This document shows, piece by piece, positions 34,773 through 42,518 of a DNA stretch of 64,000 nucleotides (positions are counted from its first letter, which is position 1; each line of letters starts with the position of its first letter). The translations under genes were made by a program, and so were the position numbers. Source of the DNA: JAFGBI01 sp964480725 (GTDB lineage Bacteria; Myxococcota_A; Polyangia; Polyangiales; Polyangiaceae); the NCBI GenBank assembly GCA_964480725.1, contig CAYZQO010000025.1, positions 1 to 64,000 on the forward strand, read 5' to 3'. The notes below the pieces were generated by a model. It made no database searches and had not been told where the DNA came from. It was given only the letters and a program-made list of their open reading frames with translations.

Positions 34773-35416
34773 GCCGGCTCCTCCACGTAGGGCGCCACGA
34801 AATGGTCCGCCAAGAACCGCTGGGCACGGGTGATTCGGCGCTTGGCCGTGGCGAGGGAGCACCCGGCGAGGTCGGCCACCTCCTCGAGCCGATGCCGCTC
34901 GACGTGACGGAGCGTCCAGGCAATGCGGTCGTCCGGGTTCATGGTCCGGAGCAGGGCGTACACCTGGGCGAGCAACGCCCGCACCTCGGGGTCCGCCTCC
35001 GGCGAGGCAATGGAGTCAAGCTCCACCGGCTCCGGAGTGGTGAAGCCAACGGTGCTGAGGAACCGACGGCGCCGCAACCGGCTGCGCACCAGCCGCACCA
35101 CGATAGATCCGAGCCAAGACTTGAAGGCGCCCGTCTCGCGGAGCTCACCGAGCCGAAGCTGGGCCCGCAGGAAGGCGTCGTGCACGACGTCCTCGACGTC
35201 GGAGACGCTCCCCTGGATGCGGACGGCGAGATTCATGGCGAAAGCGGCATGGCGCCGGTAAAGGGCTTCGAAGGCCCGCATGTCTCCGTCGCGGGCCAGC
35301 GCGACGAGCTGAACGTCATCGAGCCCGACGAGGGTCCCAGGGCGGGATCCCCCGGTGGGCTCGCCGACGACCCGACGCACGAGCCGCAACCGCGGATTGG
35401 CGGACCCAAGGGCCAT
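34769..35416 (-). CDS. ECF-type RNA polymerase sigma factor
   Basis: 215 residues. Region 2: FEALYRRHAAFAMNLAVRIQ then SVSDVEDVVHDAFLRAQLRL, with the DVEDVVQ-like core-binding motif. Region 4: MNPDDRIAWTLRHVERHRLE, then EVADLAGCSLATAKRRITRA as helix-turn-helix. Regions 1.1 and 3 are absent, as expected for group 4 factors. An N-terminal extension of about 30 residues precedes region 2. It heads a three-gene operon with the TPR membrane protein and the envelope protein, and is divergent from an acidic lipoprotein gene. I found no clear autoregulatory ECF promoter (GGAAC...CGT) at proper spacing. Confidence 0.93.
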   Translation of the reverse strand: MALGSANPRLRLVRRVVGEPTGGSRPGTLVGLDDVQLVALARDGDMRAFEALYRRHAAFAMNLAVRIQGSVSDVEDVVHDAFLRAQLRLGELRETGAFKSWLGSIVVRLVRSRLRRRRFLSTVGFTTPEPVELDSIASPEADPEVRALLAQVYALLRTMNPDDRIAWTLRHVERHRLEEVADLAGCSLATAKRRITRAQRFLADHFVAPYVEEPA

Positions 35417-35591
35417 CGCGCTTCGTTCCTTCGACGCAGCCTGACCGATTTTCGGCTCACGGGCGACCGCGGGCGTCCCAGGGCCCCTGCTCGTTCACAA
35501 ATACTTGAAATGCTTCTGCTATCCCACAAGCGCCAAGAGTTTTTTCGACCTCGTGAGCCGGTTTGGCACGGTCGCGCATCCGAAAGGTGTT

Positions 35592-35617
35592 CCGAGCCAG
35601 CTCAGGATCCGGCTCGG
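35592..35617 (+). promoter_or_regulatory. hairpin in front of the lipoprotein Shine-Dalgarno
   Basis: Perfect 7-bp inverted repeat CCGAGCC (35592-35598) and GGCTCGG (35611-35617) with a 12-base loop, ending one base before the AGGAGG at 35619-35624. Its place suggests it affects ribosome access or message stability. The role is inferred. Confidence 0.4.
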
Positions 35618-35631
35618 CAGGAGGATTTCAA

Positions 35632-35844
35632 ATGAGCATCAAGAACATTCTGGCGCTGGCACTGGTGGCTCCCCTCTTCATCGCCTGCGGCAAGAAGGAA
35701 GCCGAGGAGCCGACGGAGCCGGCCAAGGCCGAGGAGGCCGCTGAGGCCACCGAGGAGACCAGCGAGGAGGCCGACGAGGCCGCCGCCGACGAGGAAGAGG
35801 CGGGCGGCGAGGAAGCCACCGAGGAAGCGGCCGCCGAGGAGTGA
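35632..35844 (+). CDS. small acidic lipoprotein
   Basis: 70 residues. The signal peptide MSIKNILALALVAPLFIAC ends in a lipobox-like FIAC. The mature 51 residues are almost only Glu, Ala, Asp and Thr (EEPTEPAKAEEAAEATEETS and on), so the mature part is highly negative and probably disordered, tethered to the outer membrane. Start chosen from a strong AGGAGG seven bases before the ATG, one of the few textbook Shine-Dalgarno sites in this window, which implies high expression. Divergent from the ECF sigma operon. It could be a structural or ion-binding surface protein. No function is known to me. Confidence 0.82.
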   Translation: MSIKNILALALVAPLFIACGKKEAEEPTEPAKAEEAAEATEETSEEADEAAADEEEAGGEEATEEAAAEE

Positions 35845-35853
35845 TCCTTAGCG

Positions 35854-35892
35854 CGACGCGCGGCCACCGCCCTGGGCGGTGCCGTCGCGTCG
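35854..35892 (+). terminator. strong stem-loop after the acidic lipoprotein gene
   Basis: CACCGCC-CTG-GGCGGTG (35865-35881) forms a 7-bp top stem. CGG/CCG and CGACGCG/CGCGTCG extend it to 17 bp with two single-base bulges. It begins ten bases beyond the lipoprotein stop. No T-run follows. Confidence 0.55.
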
Positions 35893-36062
35893 TCGGAGCC
35901 GAGGACCGGGGTCAGCGGGTGCTGGCTCCGGTCTTCGTGCGTCTGAAGCCGCGATCGTTGCTCGAGCCGTGCACCGGCGCGCCCGGGGGCTCCGGCCCCA
36001 GCGGCTCCCGGTAGGGCCGGAGCGGGGACGGTCCGATGCGGGACGGGGCGGGAAACGACGGC

Positions 36063-37436
36063 TCAGTTGACCGCGTCCGGCAGCTCGACGACCAGGCGGG
36101 TTCGCCCGACCAAGAGCTCGTCGCCGTGGGCAAGCTCTTGCTCGCCCCGGATCCGGACGAAGACGCCGGTCCGGGACGCCAGGTCCGTGAGAACGACCGA
36201 ACCGGCCTGCTCCTCCACGGCACAGTGCTGCGCGGACACCAGCGGGTCCTCGGGGAATACGAGGTCCCCGACGGCGGAGCCAATCTGAAGCGTGCTTCCC
36301 CGGGCGACCACACAGGCGCCCGCCGCCCCGCCCTCGAACACCTGCACGATGCGGAACGAGGAGGGCCACTTGGGCGAGGAGTAGAAGTAGGTAGGGGCCG
36401 GATCCGGTCCGTCGTCGGCGGTGGGGTTCCTCTCCACCGTCAGGAGCTGGTCGCCGACGACGAACTGATCGCCGAGCTCGAGCTCGACGGGGGAGCGGAT
36501 GCGGAGGAACACCCCGTTTCCCCCCTCGAGATCCTCAAGGAAGACACGCCCGTCCCGCCACTTGAGGCGGGCCTCGGCGGGGTGGCAGAAGCGCTCGCCA
36601 TCGAGCGCGATCTCGCCGGTGCTGCCGAGAACGGCCTCGTCGCCGCGCGGCTCGTAACGCTCCGGGCCGCCCCAGAGACTGCGCAACACCAGGAGGCGAA
36701 AGCGAAGGGGCGGGGCCGGAGCCTGCGACGCCGGCACCGCCGCGGAGGCGGGCGCTGGAGCCGGTGGCGCATCGACGACGACCTCCGCCTTCTTCTTCGC
36801 GAGCTTCTTGATGTCGACGTTGGGCGGCTCGACGAAGAGCGCAATGCCGCCCACCTCGCGTCCCGCGATGATGGCGTCAAACCGCCCCTCGCGGAGCCAC
36901 AGACACATCTCCAGGTGCTGCCCCTTCATGAGCCCGCGCACATGCTCGGCCACATCGGGTCGGTGAATCTCCGAGTCGTAGTTGCGCTTGTGGCTCTTGA
37001 TGACCCGACCGCCATCGGCGAACAGGTGCGTGATGATGTGCGGCGCGTCGAGCCCCGAGTCCTCGGTCTGCACGTGGAAGACCTGCTCGTGGTACTTGAT
37101 GTTGTTGTTGAAGCCCATCTGCGCGCGCCGAAAGGTCGGCCGGCGCATCTCGGCCTCCAGCCGCCCGAGTTCGGCGGGGTCGAAGCGCGCGATAGCAGCG
37201 GCGAGCGCGGCGTGATCGCCGGGGACGCCCTCCATGCGCTCGAAAGCCATCTGCGCCACCGGCGCGCGCGGATCGATGCGCAACGCCTCGGCGAGCAGCT
37301 GCTGCCCCTCGTGATCGTTCGGCCCCGCCGCCGCCCAGGCGGCGAGCAGGGTCACAGCGTCGTCCGGTTGGCCCTTGTCGACGAGCCACCGGGCGATGCG
37401 AGCAGCCTGCGCCCGAAGCTCAGCACCCTCGGTCAT
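36063..37436 (-). CDS. double-FHA protein with TPR-like N-terminus
   Basis: 457 residues. N-terminal helical repeats (about 1-95, ARIARWLVDKGQPDDAVTLL). A conserved-looking central domain (about 100-210) has FNNNIKYHEQVFHVQTEDSG and THLFADGGRVIKSHKRNYDS. A Pro/Ala linker follows, then two forkhead-associated domains (about 255-345 and 365-455). The second FHA keeps SAQHCAVE and LTDLASRTGVFVRI, so it should bind phosphothreonine. The first has GGNGVFLRI but a less clear Ser-x-x-His. It would act as a phospho-reader downstream of Ser/Thr kinases. The central domain is not one I can name. Start at ATG 37436, since the upstream part is Arg-rich. Confidence 0.85.
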   Translation of the reverse strand: MTEGAELRAQAARIARWLVDKGQPDDAVTLLAAWAAAGPNDHEGQQLLAEALRIDPRAPVAQMAFERMEGVPGDHAALAAAIARFDPAELGRLEAEMRRPTFRRAQMGFNNNIKYHEQVFHVQTEDSGLDAPHIITHLFADGGRVIKSHKRNYDSEIHRPDVAEHVRGLMKGQHLEMCLWLREGRFDAIIAGREVGGIALFVEPPNVDIKKLAKKKAEVVVDAPPAPAPASAAVPASQAPAPPLRFRLLVLRSLWGGPERYEPRGDEAVLGSTGEIALDGERFCHPAEARLKWRDGRVFLEDLEGGNGVFLRIRSPVELELGDQFVVGDQLLTVERNPTADDGPDPAPTYFYSSPKWPSSFRIVQVFEGGAAGACVVARGSTLQIGSAVGDLVFPEDPLVSAQHCAVEEQAGSVVLTDLASRTGVFVRIRGEQELAHGDELLVGRTRLVVELPDAVN

Positions 37437-37623
37437 TGCGTCGAGTTTCCGGGGGGGGGTCCCCGAACGCAAGGTCGCTTTCACCCGCGATCGCCGCCAC
37501 GGGGACGGGAACGGGCCGGCCCGCGACCCAGGTCGCGACCCCGCGGGCGGGCGGCGCCCACCGCCTGGCCGCGCGAGGGGCCGGGGGCGCGGGGGCCTCG
37601 ACCCCCGCCGGGGACCGCGCTCC

Positions 37624-40506
37624 CTACAGGCACTCGTCCGGACAGGTGAACACGTCGGTCAGGTCGCAGCGCCCGTTGCCGCAGCTGCTCGTCGTGCCGC
37701 AGTCTTCGGGACAGTCGGCGGGCGACTCGGCGGGGCCGCACCAGCCATCGCCACAGACGTTCGCCGACCAGCAGTCGATGATGCAGTCCAAGGGGCTCTC
37801 ACCGGCGTCGCACCGGCCGTCGCCGCAGACGTAACCGCAGTCCTCGGGGCACCAGGCGGGTTCGTCACCCTGACACCAGCCGTCACCGCACCAGGTGCCG
37901 CAGTCCTCCGGGCACCAGCTGGGCTCGTCGTCCATGCACCAGCCGTCACCGCACCAGGTGCCACAGTCCTCCGGGCACCACCCGGACTCCTCCGGGTAGC
38001 AGTACCCATCCCCGCACGACGAGCTGCAGTCGTCGTAGCACCAGCCAGACTCGTCGTTGGAGCAGTGGCTGTCTCCGCACCAGCCCCCACAATCGGAAGC
38101 ACACGACCACAGGGTTTCGTTGGCCCCACACCAGCCGTCGCCACACCAGCTCTCGCAGTCCGAGGTGCACCACCCGGACTCGTCCGACGAGCAAATCCCG
38201 TCACCGCACCAGCCCCCGCAGTCGTAGCTGCACGACCACCGGTCCTCGTACCCGCTACACCAGCCGTCACCGCACCACCCGCAGTCGTCGGGACAAGAGC
38301 CGGCGTCTTCGTAGGCCCCGCACCAGCCGTCGCCACACCAGCCCCCGCAGTCGTAGCTGCACGACCACTCATCCTCGTAGGCCCCGCACCACCCGTCACC
38401 GCACCACCCGCAGTCGTCGGGGCACCAACTGGGCTCGTCGGCGGAGCACAGCCCGTCGCCGCACCAGCCCCCGCAGTCGTAGCTGCACGACCACTGGTCC
38501 TCGTAGGCCCCACACCAGCCGTCACCGCACCACCCGCAGTCGTAGCTGCAGCTGTAGGAGTCCTCGTTCGCCCCGCACCACCCGTCGCCGCACCACCCGC
38601 AGTCGTAACTGCAGCTGTAGGAATCCTCGCCCACGCCACACCACCCGTCGCCGCACCAGGAGCCACAGTCTTCGGTGCACCAGGGGAGCTCGTCGCCACT
38701 GCAGAACGCGTCGCCGCACCAGCCCCCGCAGTCGGCCGCGCAGCTCGTCTGCTCGGACGGCGAACAGAAGCGGTCACCACACCAGCCCCCACAGTCGGGG
38801 AGGCAGGAGCCCTCGTCCTCGGCGCAGATCCCGTCACCGCAGGAGCCGTCGCAGTCCATCGGACACCACGGGGCTTCGTCCCGATCGCAGCGTCCGTTCC
38901 CGCAATACTCCCCGCAGTCCTCCCAGCAGGTGTCGGGCGACTCGCCGCGCACGCAAAACCCGTCCCCGCACGTCAGCCAGCAGTCGTCGGGGCAGGTGAC
39001 CGGCTCTTCCCCCGCGCACCAGCCATCCCCGCAGGCCGTCCCGCAGTCCACCAGGCAGTGCGTTGACTCGCCATCACTGCAGCGGCCGTCGCCGCAGATG
39101 GCCCCGCAGTCTCGCGAGCAGCTCGTGGCCTCCTCGCCCTGACACCAGCCGTCGCCGCAGATCGGGCCGCAGTCCTGTGAGCACCAGGACTGCTCCTCCG
39201 GGGTGCACTCCCAGTCACCGCACCAGCCCCCGCCACAGTCGATGGCGCAAACCCCATACTCGGGGATCGCACACCACCCGTCCCCGCACCAGCCGCAGTC
39301 CTCCTGGCACCAGCCCGCTTCCGGACCGGTGCACCACTGGTCGCCGCACCAGCTGCACTCCTCGCACCAGCCTTCCTCGCCGGGCGCGCACCAGCCGTCC
39401 CCGCAGAGGATCCCGCAGTCGCTCGGGCAGAAGTCGACCTCGTCGCCCTCGCAGTAGTAGTCGCCGCAGACCGCGCCACAGTCGCGGCACCACCCCTGCT
39501 CGGTGGGATCACAGCGTCCGTCGCCGCAGGGAACGACGCCGCAGTCGCTGCACCACCCCGCCTCGCCCGCGGAGCACTGGCCGTCGCCGCAGACCGCGCC
39601 GCAGTCGGCCGGACACCATCCCACCTCGTCCGTTCCGCAGGTGCCGTCGCCGCAGGTGCCTCGGCAGTCCAGGGTGCAGCGGCCCACCTCGTCGGCGGCG
39701 CAGATCCCGTCGCCACAGACCGGCACCGGGCAGTCGCCGGGGCACGTCGCCCCCTCCCCCAAACCGCAGATCCCGTCGCCGCAGCCGCCGGTTTCGCAGT
39801 CGCTCGGGCAGGTCGCGCGCTCGTCGCCCTCGCAGATCCCGTCACCACACGCTGGCCCGCAGTCGTCCGGGCAGGTCGCGACGGTCTCCGACCCATGGCA
39901 CCCGCCGTCGCCGCACACCGCGCAGTCCTCGGGGCAGCTGGCCGCTCGCTCGGTCTCGGCGCAGGCGCCGTCGCCGCACGCGACGCCACAGTCCTGCGGG
40001 CAGGACAGGCTGTCCTCACCGTAGGCGCACACCCCGTTGCCGCACGCCGCCGCGCAGTCCACGCAGGCGCTACCGATCTCGCCCGTGCCGCTCTCGTCGT
40101 CCGCGCAGATCCCATCTCCGCAGAACCCGCAGTCCGCCTGGCAATTGCGGTAATCCTCCTCGCCGGCGCAGACCCCGTCACCACAGACCGTGGCGGCGAT
40201 CCCGCAATCGAAGGGGCAGGTCGCGGTCGACTCTCCGTCGGCGCAGACCCCGTCGCCGCAGGTTGCCGGGCAGTCGGCGGGGCAGGTCACGGCGGTCTCG
40301 TCCACGACGCAAACGCCATCGCCGCAGAAGCAGTCCTCCGGACAGCTCCCAGCGTCCTCGGGGACGACGCACTTCCCGTCACCACAGGCCCCCGGACCGA
40401 CGTCGTTACCCTCGACGTCGAGGGTCGCCCGCCCGCAAGCCAGCGCGGCCAACGCGGCCCCCACCCGGAGCCAACGACGGGCCAGCAAGGAGATCGCGCG
40501 TTGCAT
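37624..40506 (-). CDS. giant Cys-rich repeat protein, 43 tandem CGDGxC...DC units
   Basis: 960 residues. After a signal peptide ending near ALAALAC (possible lipidation, though the lipobox is not canonical) and a short spacer, the whole protein is 43 tandem copies of a 19-26 residue unit, CGDGxCxxxExxxxCxxDC. I counted them one by one from residue 41 to the end, and all 43 keep four cysteines, about 172 in all. Repeats 1-15 are Trp-poor (CGDGVCADGESTATCPFDC). Repeats 16-40 are Trp-rich (CGDGWCGAYEDQWSCSYDC). The fixed Asp and Glu suggest metal binding, and the cysteines probably pair within each unit. It should be a rigid surface rod. There is no C-terminal MYXO-CTERM-like anchor. A clear promoter and Shine-Dalgarno precede it. 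Confidence 0.9.
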   Translation of the reverse strand: MQRAISLLARRWLRVGAALAALACGRATLDVEGNDVGPGACGDGKCVVPEDAGSCPEDCFCGDGVCVVDETAVTCPADCPATCGDGVCADGESTATCPFDCGIAATVCGDGVCAGEEDYRNCQADCGFCGDGICADDESGTGEIGSACVDCAAACGNGVCAYGEDSLSCPQDCGVACGDGACAETERAASCPEDCAVCGDGGCHGSETVATCPDDCGPACGDGICEGDERATCPSDCETGGCGDGICGLGEGATCPGDCPVPVCGDGICAADEVGRCTLDCRGTCGDGTCGTDEVGWCPADCGAVCGDGQCSAGEAGWCSDCGVVPCGDGRCDPTEQGWCRDCGAVCGDYYCEGDEVDFCPSDCGILCGDGWCAPGEEGWCEECSWCGDQWCTGPEAGWCQEDCGWCGDGWCAIPEYGVCAIDCGGGWCGDWECTPEEQSWCSQDCGPICGDGWCQGEEATSCSRDCGAICGDGRCSDGESTHCLVDCGTACGDGWCAGEEPVTCPDDCWLTCGDGFCVRGESPDTCWEDCGEYCGNGRCDRDEAPWCPMDCDGSCGDGICAEDEGSCLPDCGGWCGDRFCSPSEQTSCAADCGGWCGDAFCSGDELPWCTEDCGSWCGDGWCGVGEDSYSCSYDCGWCGDGWCGANEDSYSCSYDCGWCGDGWCGAYEDQWSCSYDCGGWCGDGLCSADEPSWCPDDCGWCGDGWCGAYEDEWSCSYDCGGWCGDGWCGAYEDAGSCPDDCGWCGDGWCSGYEDRWSCSYDCGGWCGDGICSSDESGWCTSDCESWCGDGWCGANETLWSCASDCGGWCGDSHCSNDESGWCYDDCSSSCGDGYCYPEESGWCPEDCGTWCGDGWCMDDEPSWCPEDCGTWCGDGWCQGDEPAWCPEDCGYVCGDGRCDAGESPLDCIIDCWSANVCGDGWCGPAESPADCPEDCGTTSSCGNGRCDLTDVFTCPDECL
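38220..38640. repeat. near-identical internal repeats of the Cys-rich gene
   Basis: Units 28 to 34 are nearly identical at the DNA level (recurring tracts such as CCGTCACCGCACCACCCGC). This marks recent duplication by unequal exchange within an older, diverged array. All units differ in whole codons, so the frame is kept. Assembly of this stretch could be collapsed or expanded with short reads. Confidence 0.7.
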
Positions 40507-40585
40507 GGGTGTCCTCCCGTGCGTCGGCGCGGCGCGTCGCGAGCCAGGCGCAACGCGCGAACGGGGTGCGCCGTCTTCGAGCTGG

Positions 40586-40615
40586 ATTATCCCCCGCGGG
40601 AGCGATCCGTGCCAA
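40586..40615 (-). promoter_or_regulatory. sigma-70 promoter of the Cys-rich repeat gene
   Basis: Minus strand TTGGCA (40615-40610), 18-base spacer, GATAAT (40591-40586), each 5 of 6 to consensus. The predicted start is about 73 bases before the ATG at 40506, and GGAGG lies about eight bases before the ATG. This is one of the two best promoters in the window. Confidence 0.65.
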
Positions 40616-40648
40616 GACTAAGGCCGGTTCGGCAACCCGTCGACACTC

Positions 40649-40673
40649 CGGGCTGAGCGCCCGCTCAGCACCC
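40649..40673 (-). terminator. hairpin downstream of the ferredoxin gene
   Basis: GCTGAGCG (40652-40659), CC loop, CGCTCAGC (40662-40669), extended by GGG/CCC with one bulged base. It lies about 70 bases after the stop of the ferredoxin-type protein and upstream of the Cys-repeat promoter, so it may insulate the two units. No T-run. Confidence 0.45.
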
Positions 40674-40741
40674 GGGGCGAAGCGCTCCTGTTTCGATGGG
40701 CAACCGGGCACGCCCCGAGCTGGGTGACCTCAGGGCCGCTC

Positions 40742-42427
40742 TCAGGTCGTGTACCGGTCGTCCTCGAGCAGGATCACGTTGGTGCGCGACCGCGACTCGC
40801 CCGCGCTCGTGACATACACGGCCGGCTTGTCGACGACGGGGCAGACCTTCTCGCAGGCACCGCAGCCAATGCAGAGCGTGGGGTCCACATGGGGCCGCTG
40901 GAGCTTCACCGTGGTCATCGCCGGCGGCGATCCGCCGGGTCCATGCGCCGAGAGGCGCTTGGGCACCTCGACCGGCTCGAGCCAGATGGCCTTGGGAGAG
41001 GTGGGGCAGAATTCCTCGCAGACGATGCACGGCGTCGCCATGGCCCAGGGGAGGCATCGCCCCAGGTCGTACATGGCGGTGCCGATGCGCACCGGCGGCT
41101 GCCCGAGGCCGAGCTTCTGCCGCTCGTCGATCCGCTGGATCGCGCCGGTCGGACAGACCTGCCCGCAGAGCACGCAGGAGTGCTCGCAGTAGCCGATGCG
41201 GGGGATCAGAATCGGGGTCCATAGCCCCTCAATCCCCGCCTCGAGGAGGGCCGGGTGCAAGGCGTTGTTCGGACAGACCTTCATGCACTCCCCGCAGCGG
41301 ATGCAGCGCTCCAGGAAGGCGCGCTCCTCGACCGCGCCCGGGGGCCGGATGACCTTCTCGCTGTAGGCCTGGTCCGGCCAGTTGGCGATGCGCAGGGCTG
41401 GAACCGTCACGGCGCCGGCTGCCGCCGACGCCACCACGGTCCGGCGATCGAGATCCGGCGTCGCCCGCGTCCCGCCGCGGGAGGGGAGCCACCGAAACCG
41501 GATCACCCCCTCGGGACAGGCGGCCTCGCAGTTGAAGCAGAGGTGGCACTCGTGGCTCTGGTGCTTGACCCCCCCCTGCGGACCATCCGCCCCCTGGCAG
41601 TGGAGCAGGCAGGCGCCGCAGTCGGTGCACCGCTCGTGGTTCTTCTCCATCCCAAGCAGCGCGAACCGGGACAGCGTGCCGAGGCCCGCCCCGAGCGGGC
41701 AGAGCGCACGGCACCAGAATCGGGGCACGACCCGGTTCATGAACAGGATGGCGCCGAACAGGGCGACGAGGAGCCAGGCCTGGTGGAAGTGGGCCTGGTC
41801 TGCGGTCCACACGGTTCGGGCGAGCAGATCCTGAGCGGCATCGCTGGCGGACTGGAGCGCCGGAACGTTGGTGGTCGCCGCCAGCCGCGCCAGGGCCAGG
41901 GCCGAGTACTGCAGGGCCGGCAGCACCCCGAGCCCGATGCCGCGAACCGCGAAGCAGATGGGATCGAAGAGGCCGCCCAGGGCGCTCCCGAACAGGGCAG
42001 CGCCAAGCGAAGCCCAGAGAACGTAGTATTTGCCCCGCTGCCACCACCGCGTCTGGTTCGACTCGATGCGCCGCCGCCGCCCCAAGTCGTGGTGCGGGAA
42101 GAGCCACGCCGTGAGCTGGTGCAACGTGCCGAATGGGCAGAGCCACCCGCAGAAGGCGCGCCCGACGATCACCGTGAGGGCGACGATGACCAGAGACCAG
42201 GCGAGGCCCCGGTAGATCGTGTGGGTGCCGAGCAGGGTGAGGACGGCGGCGAAGGGGTCCAGCAGCAGGAACCCCTCCACCGGCCAGGGCAACCGCACCG
42301 GCGACTCGGCACCGGCGGCGAAGGTGCCGCGAAACGTGGTCTGCGCCAGCAGGAAGAGGAAGAGGAGCAGGCTGGTGGCCTGCACCCCGCGGCGGGACCA
42401 GACCAGCCACCGGATGCGGCGGCGCAC
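40742..42427 (-). CDS. NapH-NapG-like fused membrane polyferredoxin
   Basis: 561 residues from a GTG at 42427 (an ATG at 42613 would overlap the upstream gene). The N-terminal half has five or six membrane segments with FCGWLCPFGTLHQL and FWCRALCPLGAGLG (NapH/CcoG-type CxxxCP signatures), followed by ferredoxin clusters CTDCGACLLHC and CHLCFNCEAACP. Then comes a Tat-like segment LDRRTVVASAAAGAVTVPAL (about residues 318-337), and a NapG/MauM-like half with CIRCGECMKVCP, CEHSCVLCGQVCP, CIVCEEFCP and CIGCGACEKVCP. So two normally separate quinol-linked electron-transfer proteins are joined. About six [4Fe-4S] clusters are possible. The preceding gene is a Tat-exported DUF362 protein. Confidence 0.88.
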   Translation of the reverse strand: MRRRIRWLVWSRRGVQATSLLLFLFLLAQTTFRGTFAAGAESPVRLPWPVEGFLLLDPFAAVLTLLGTHTIYRGLAWSLVIVALTVIVGRAFCGWLCPFGTLHQLTAWLFPHHDLGRRRRIESNQTRWWQRGKYYVLWASLGAALFGSALGGLFDPICFAVRGIGLGVLPALQYSALALARLAATTNVPALQSASDAAQDLLARTVWTADQAHFHQAWLLVALFGAILFMNRVVPRFWCRALCPLGAGLGTLSRFALLGMEKNHERCTDCGACLLHCQGADGPQGGVKHQSHECHLCFNCEAACPEGVIRFRWLPSRGGTRATPDLDRRTVVASAAAGAVTVPALRIANWPDQAYSEKVIRPPGAVEERAFLERCIRCGECMKVCPNNALHPALLEAGIEGLWTPILIPRIGYCEHSCVLCGQVCPTGAIQRIDERQKLGLGQPPVRIGTAMYDLGRCLPWAMATPCIVCEEFCPTSPKAIWLEPVEVPKRLSAHGPGGSPPAMTTVKLQRPHVDPTLCIGCGACEKVCPVVDKPAVYVTSAGESRSRTNVILLEDDRYTT

Positions 42428-42518
42428 GGGGACGCGGGCGGGAGCCGCGGGACGGCGCTGGAGCCAGGCCAGGGGGCGCCCACGGGGGCCGTCGAGGATT
42501 GACGTGGATTGGGCCAGG

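Noticed and set aside
35564..35580. Sigma-54 promoter (TGGCACG at 35564-35570)
   Set aside because: The -24 box is perfect, but the GC of the -12 box is one base too close (nine bases instead of ten) and no TTGCA follows.
37624..40506. CRISPR-like array (regular short repeats with variable parts)
   Set aside because: The period (about 57-78 bp) follows codons of a continuous exported protein. The conserved parts encode CGDGxC and DC, and no cas gene is present.
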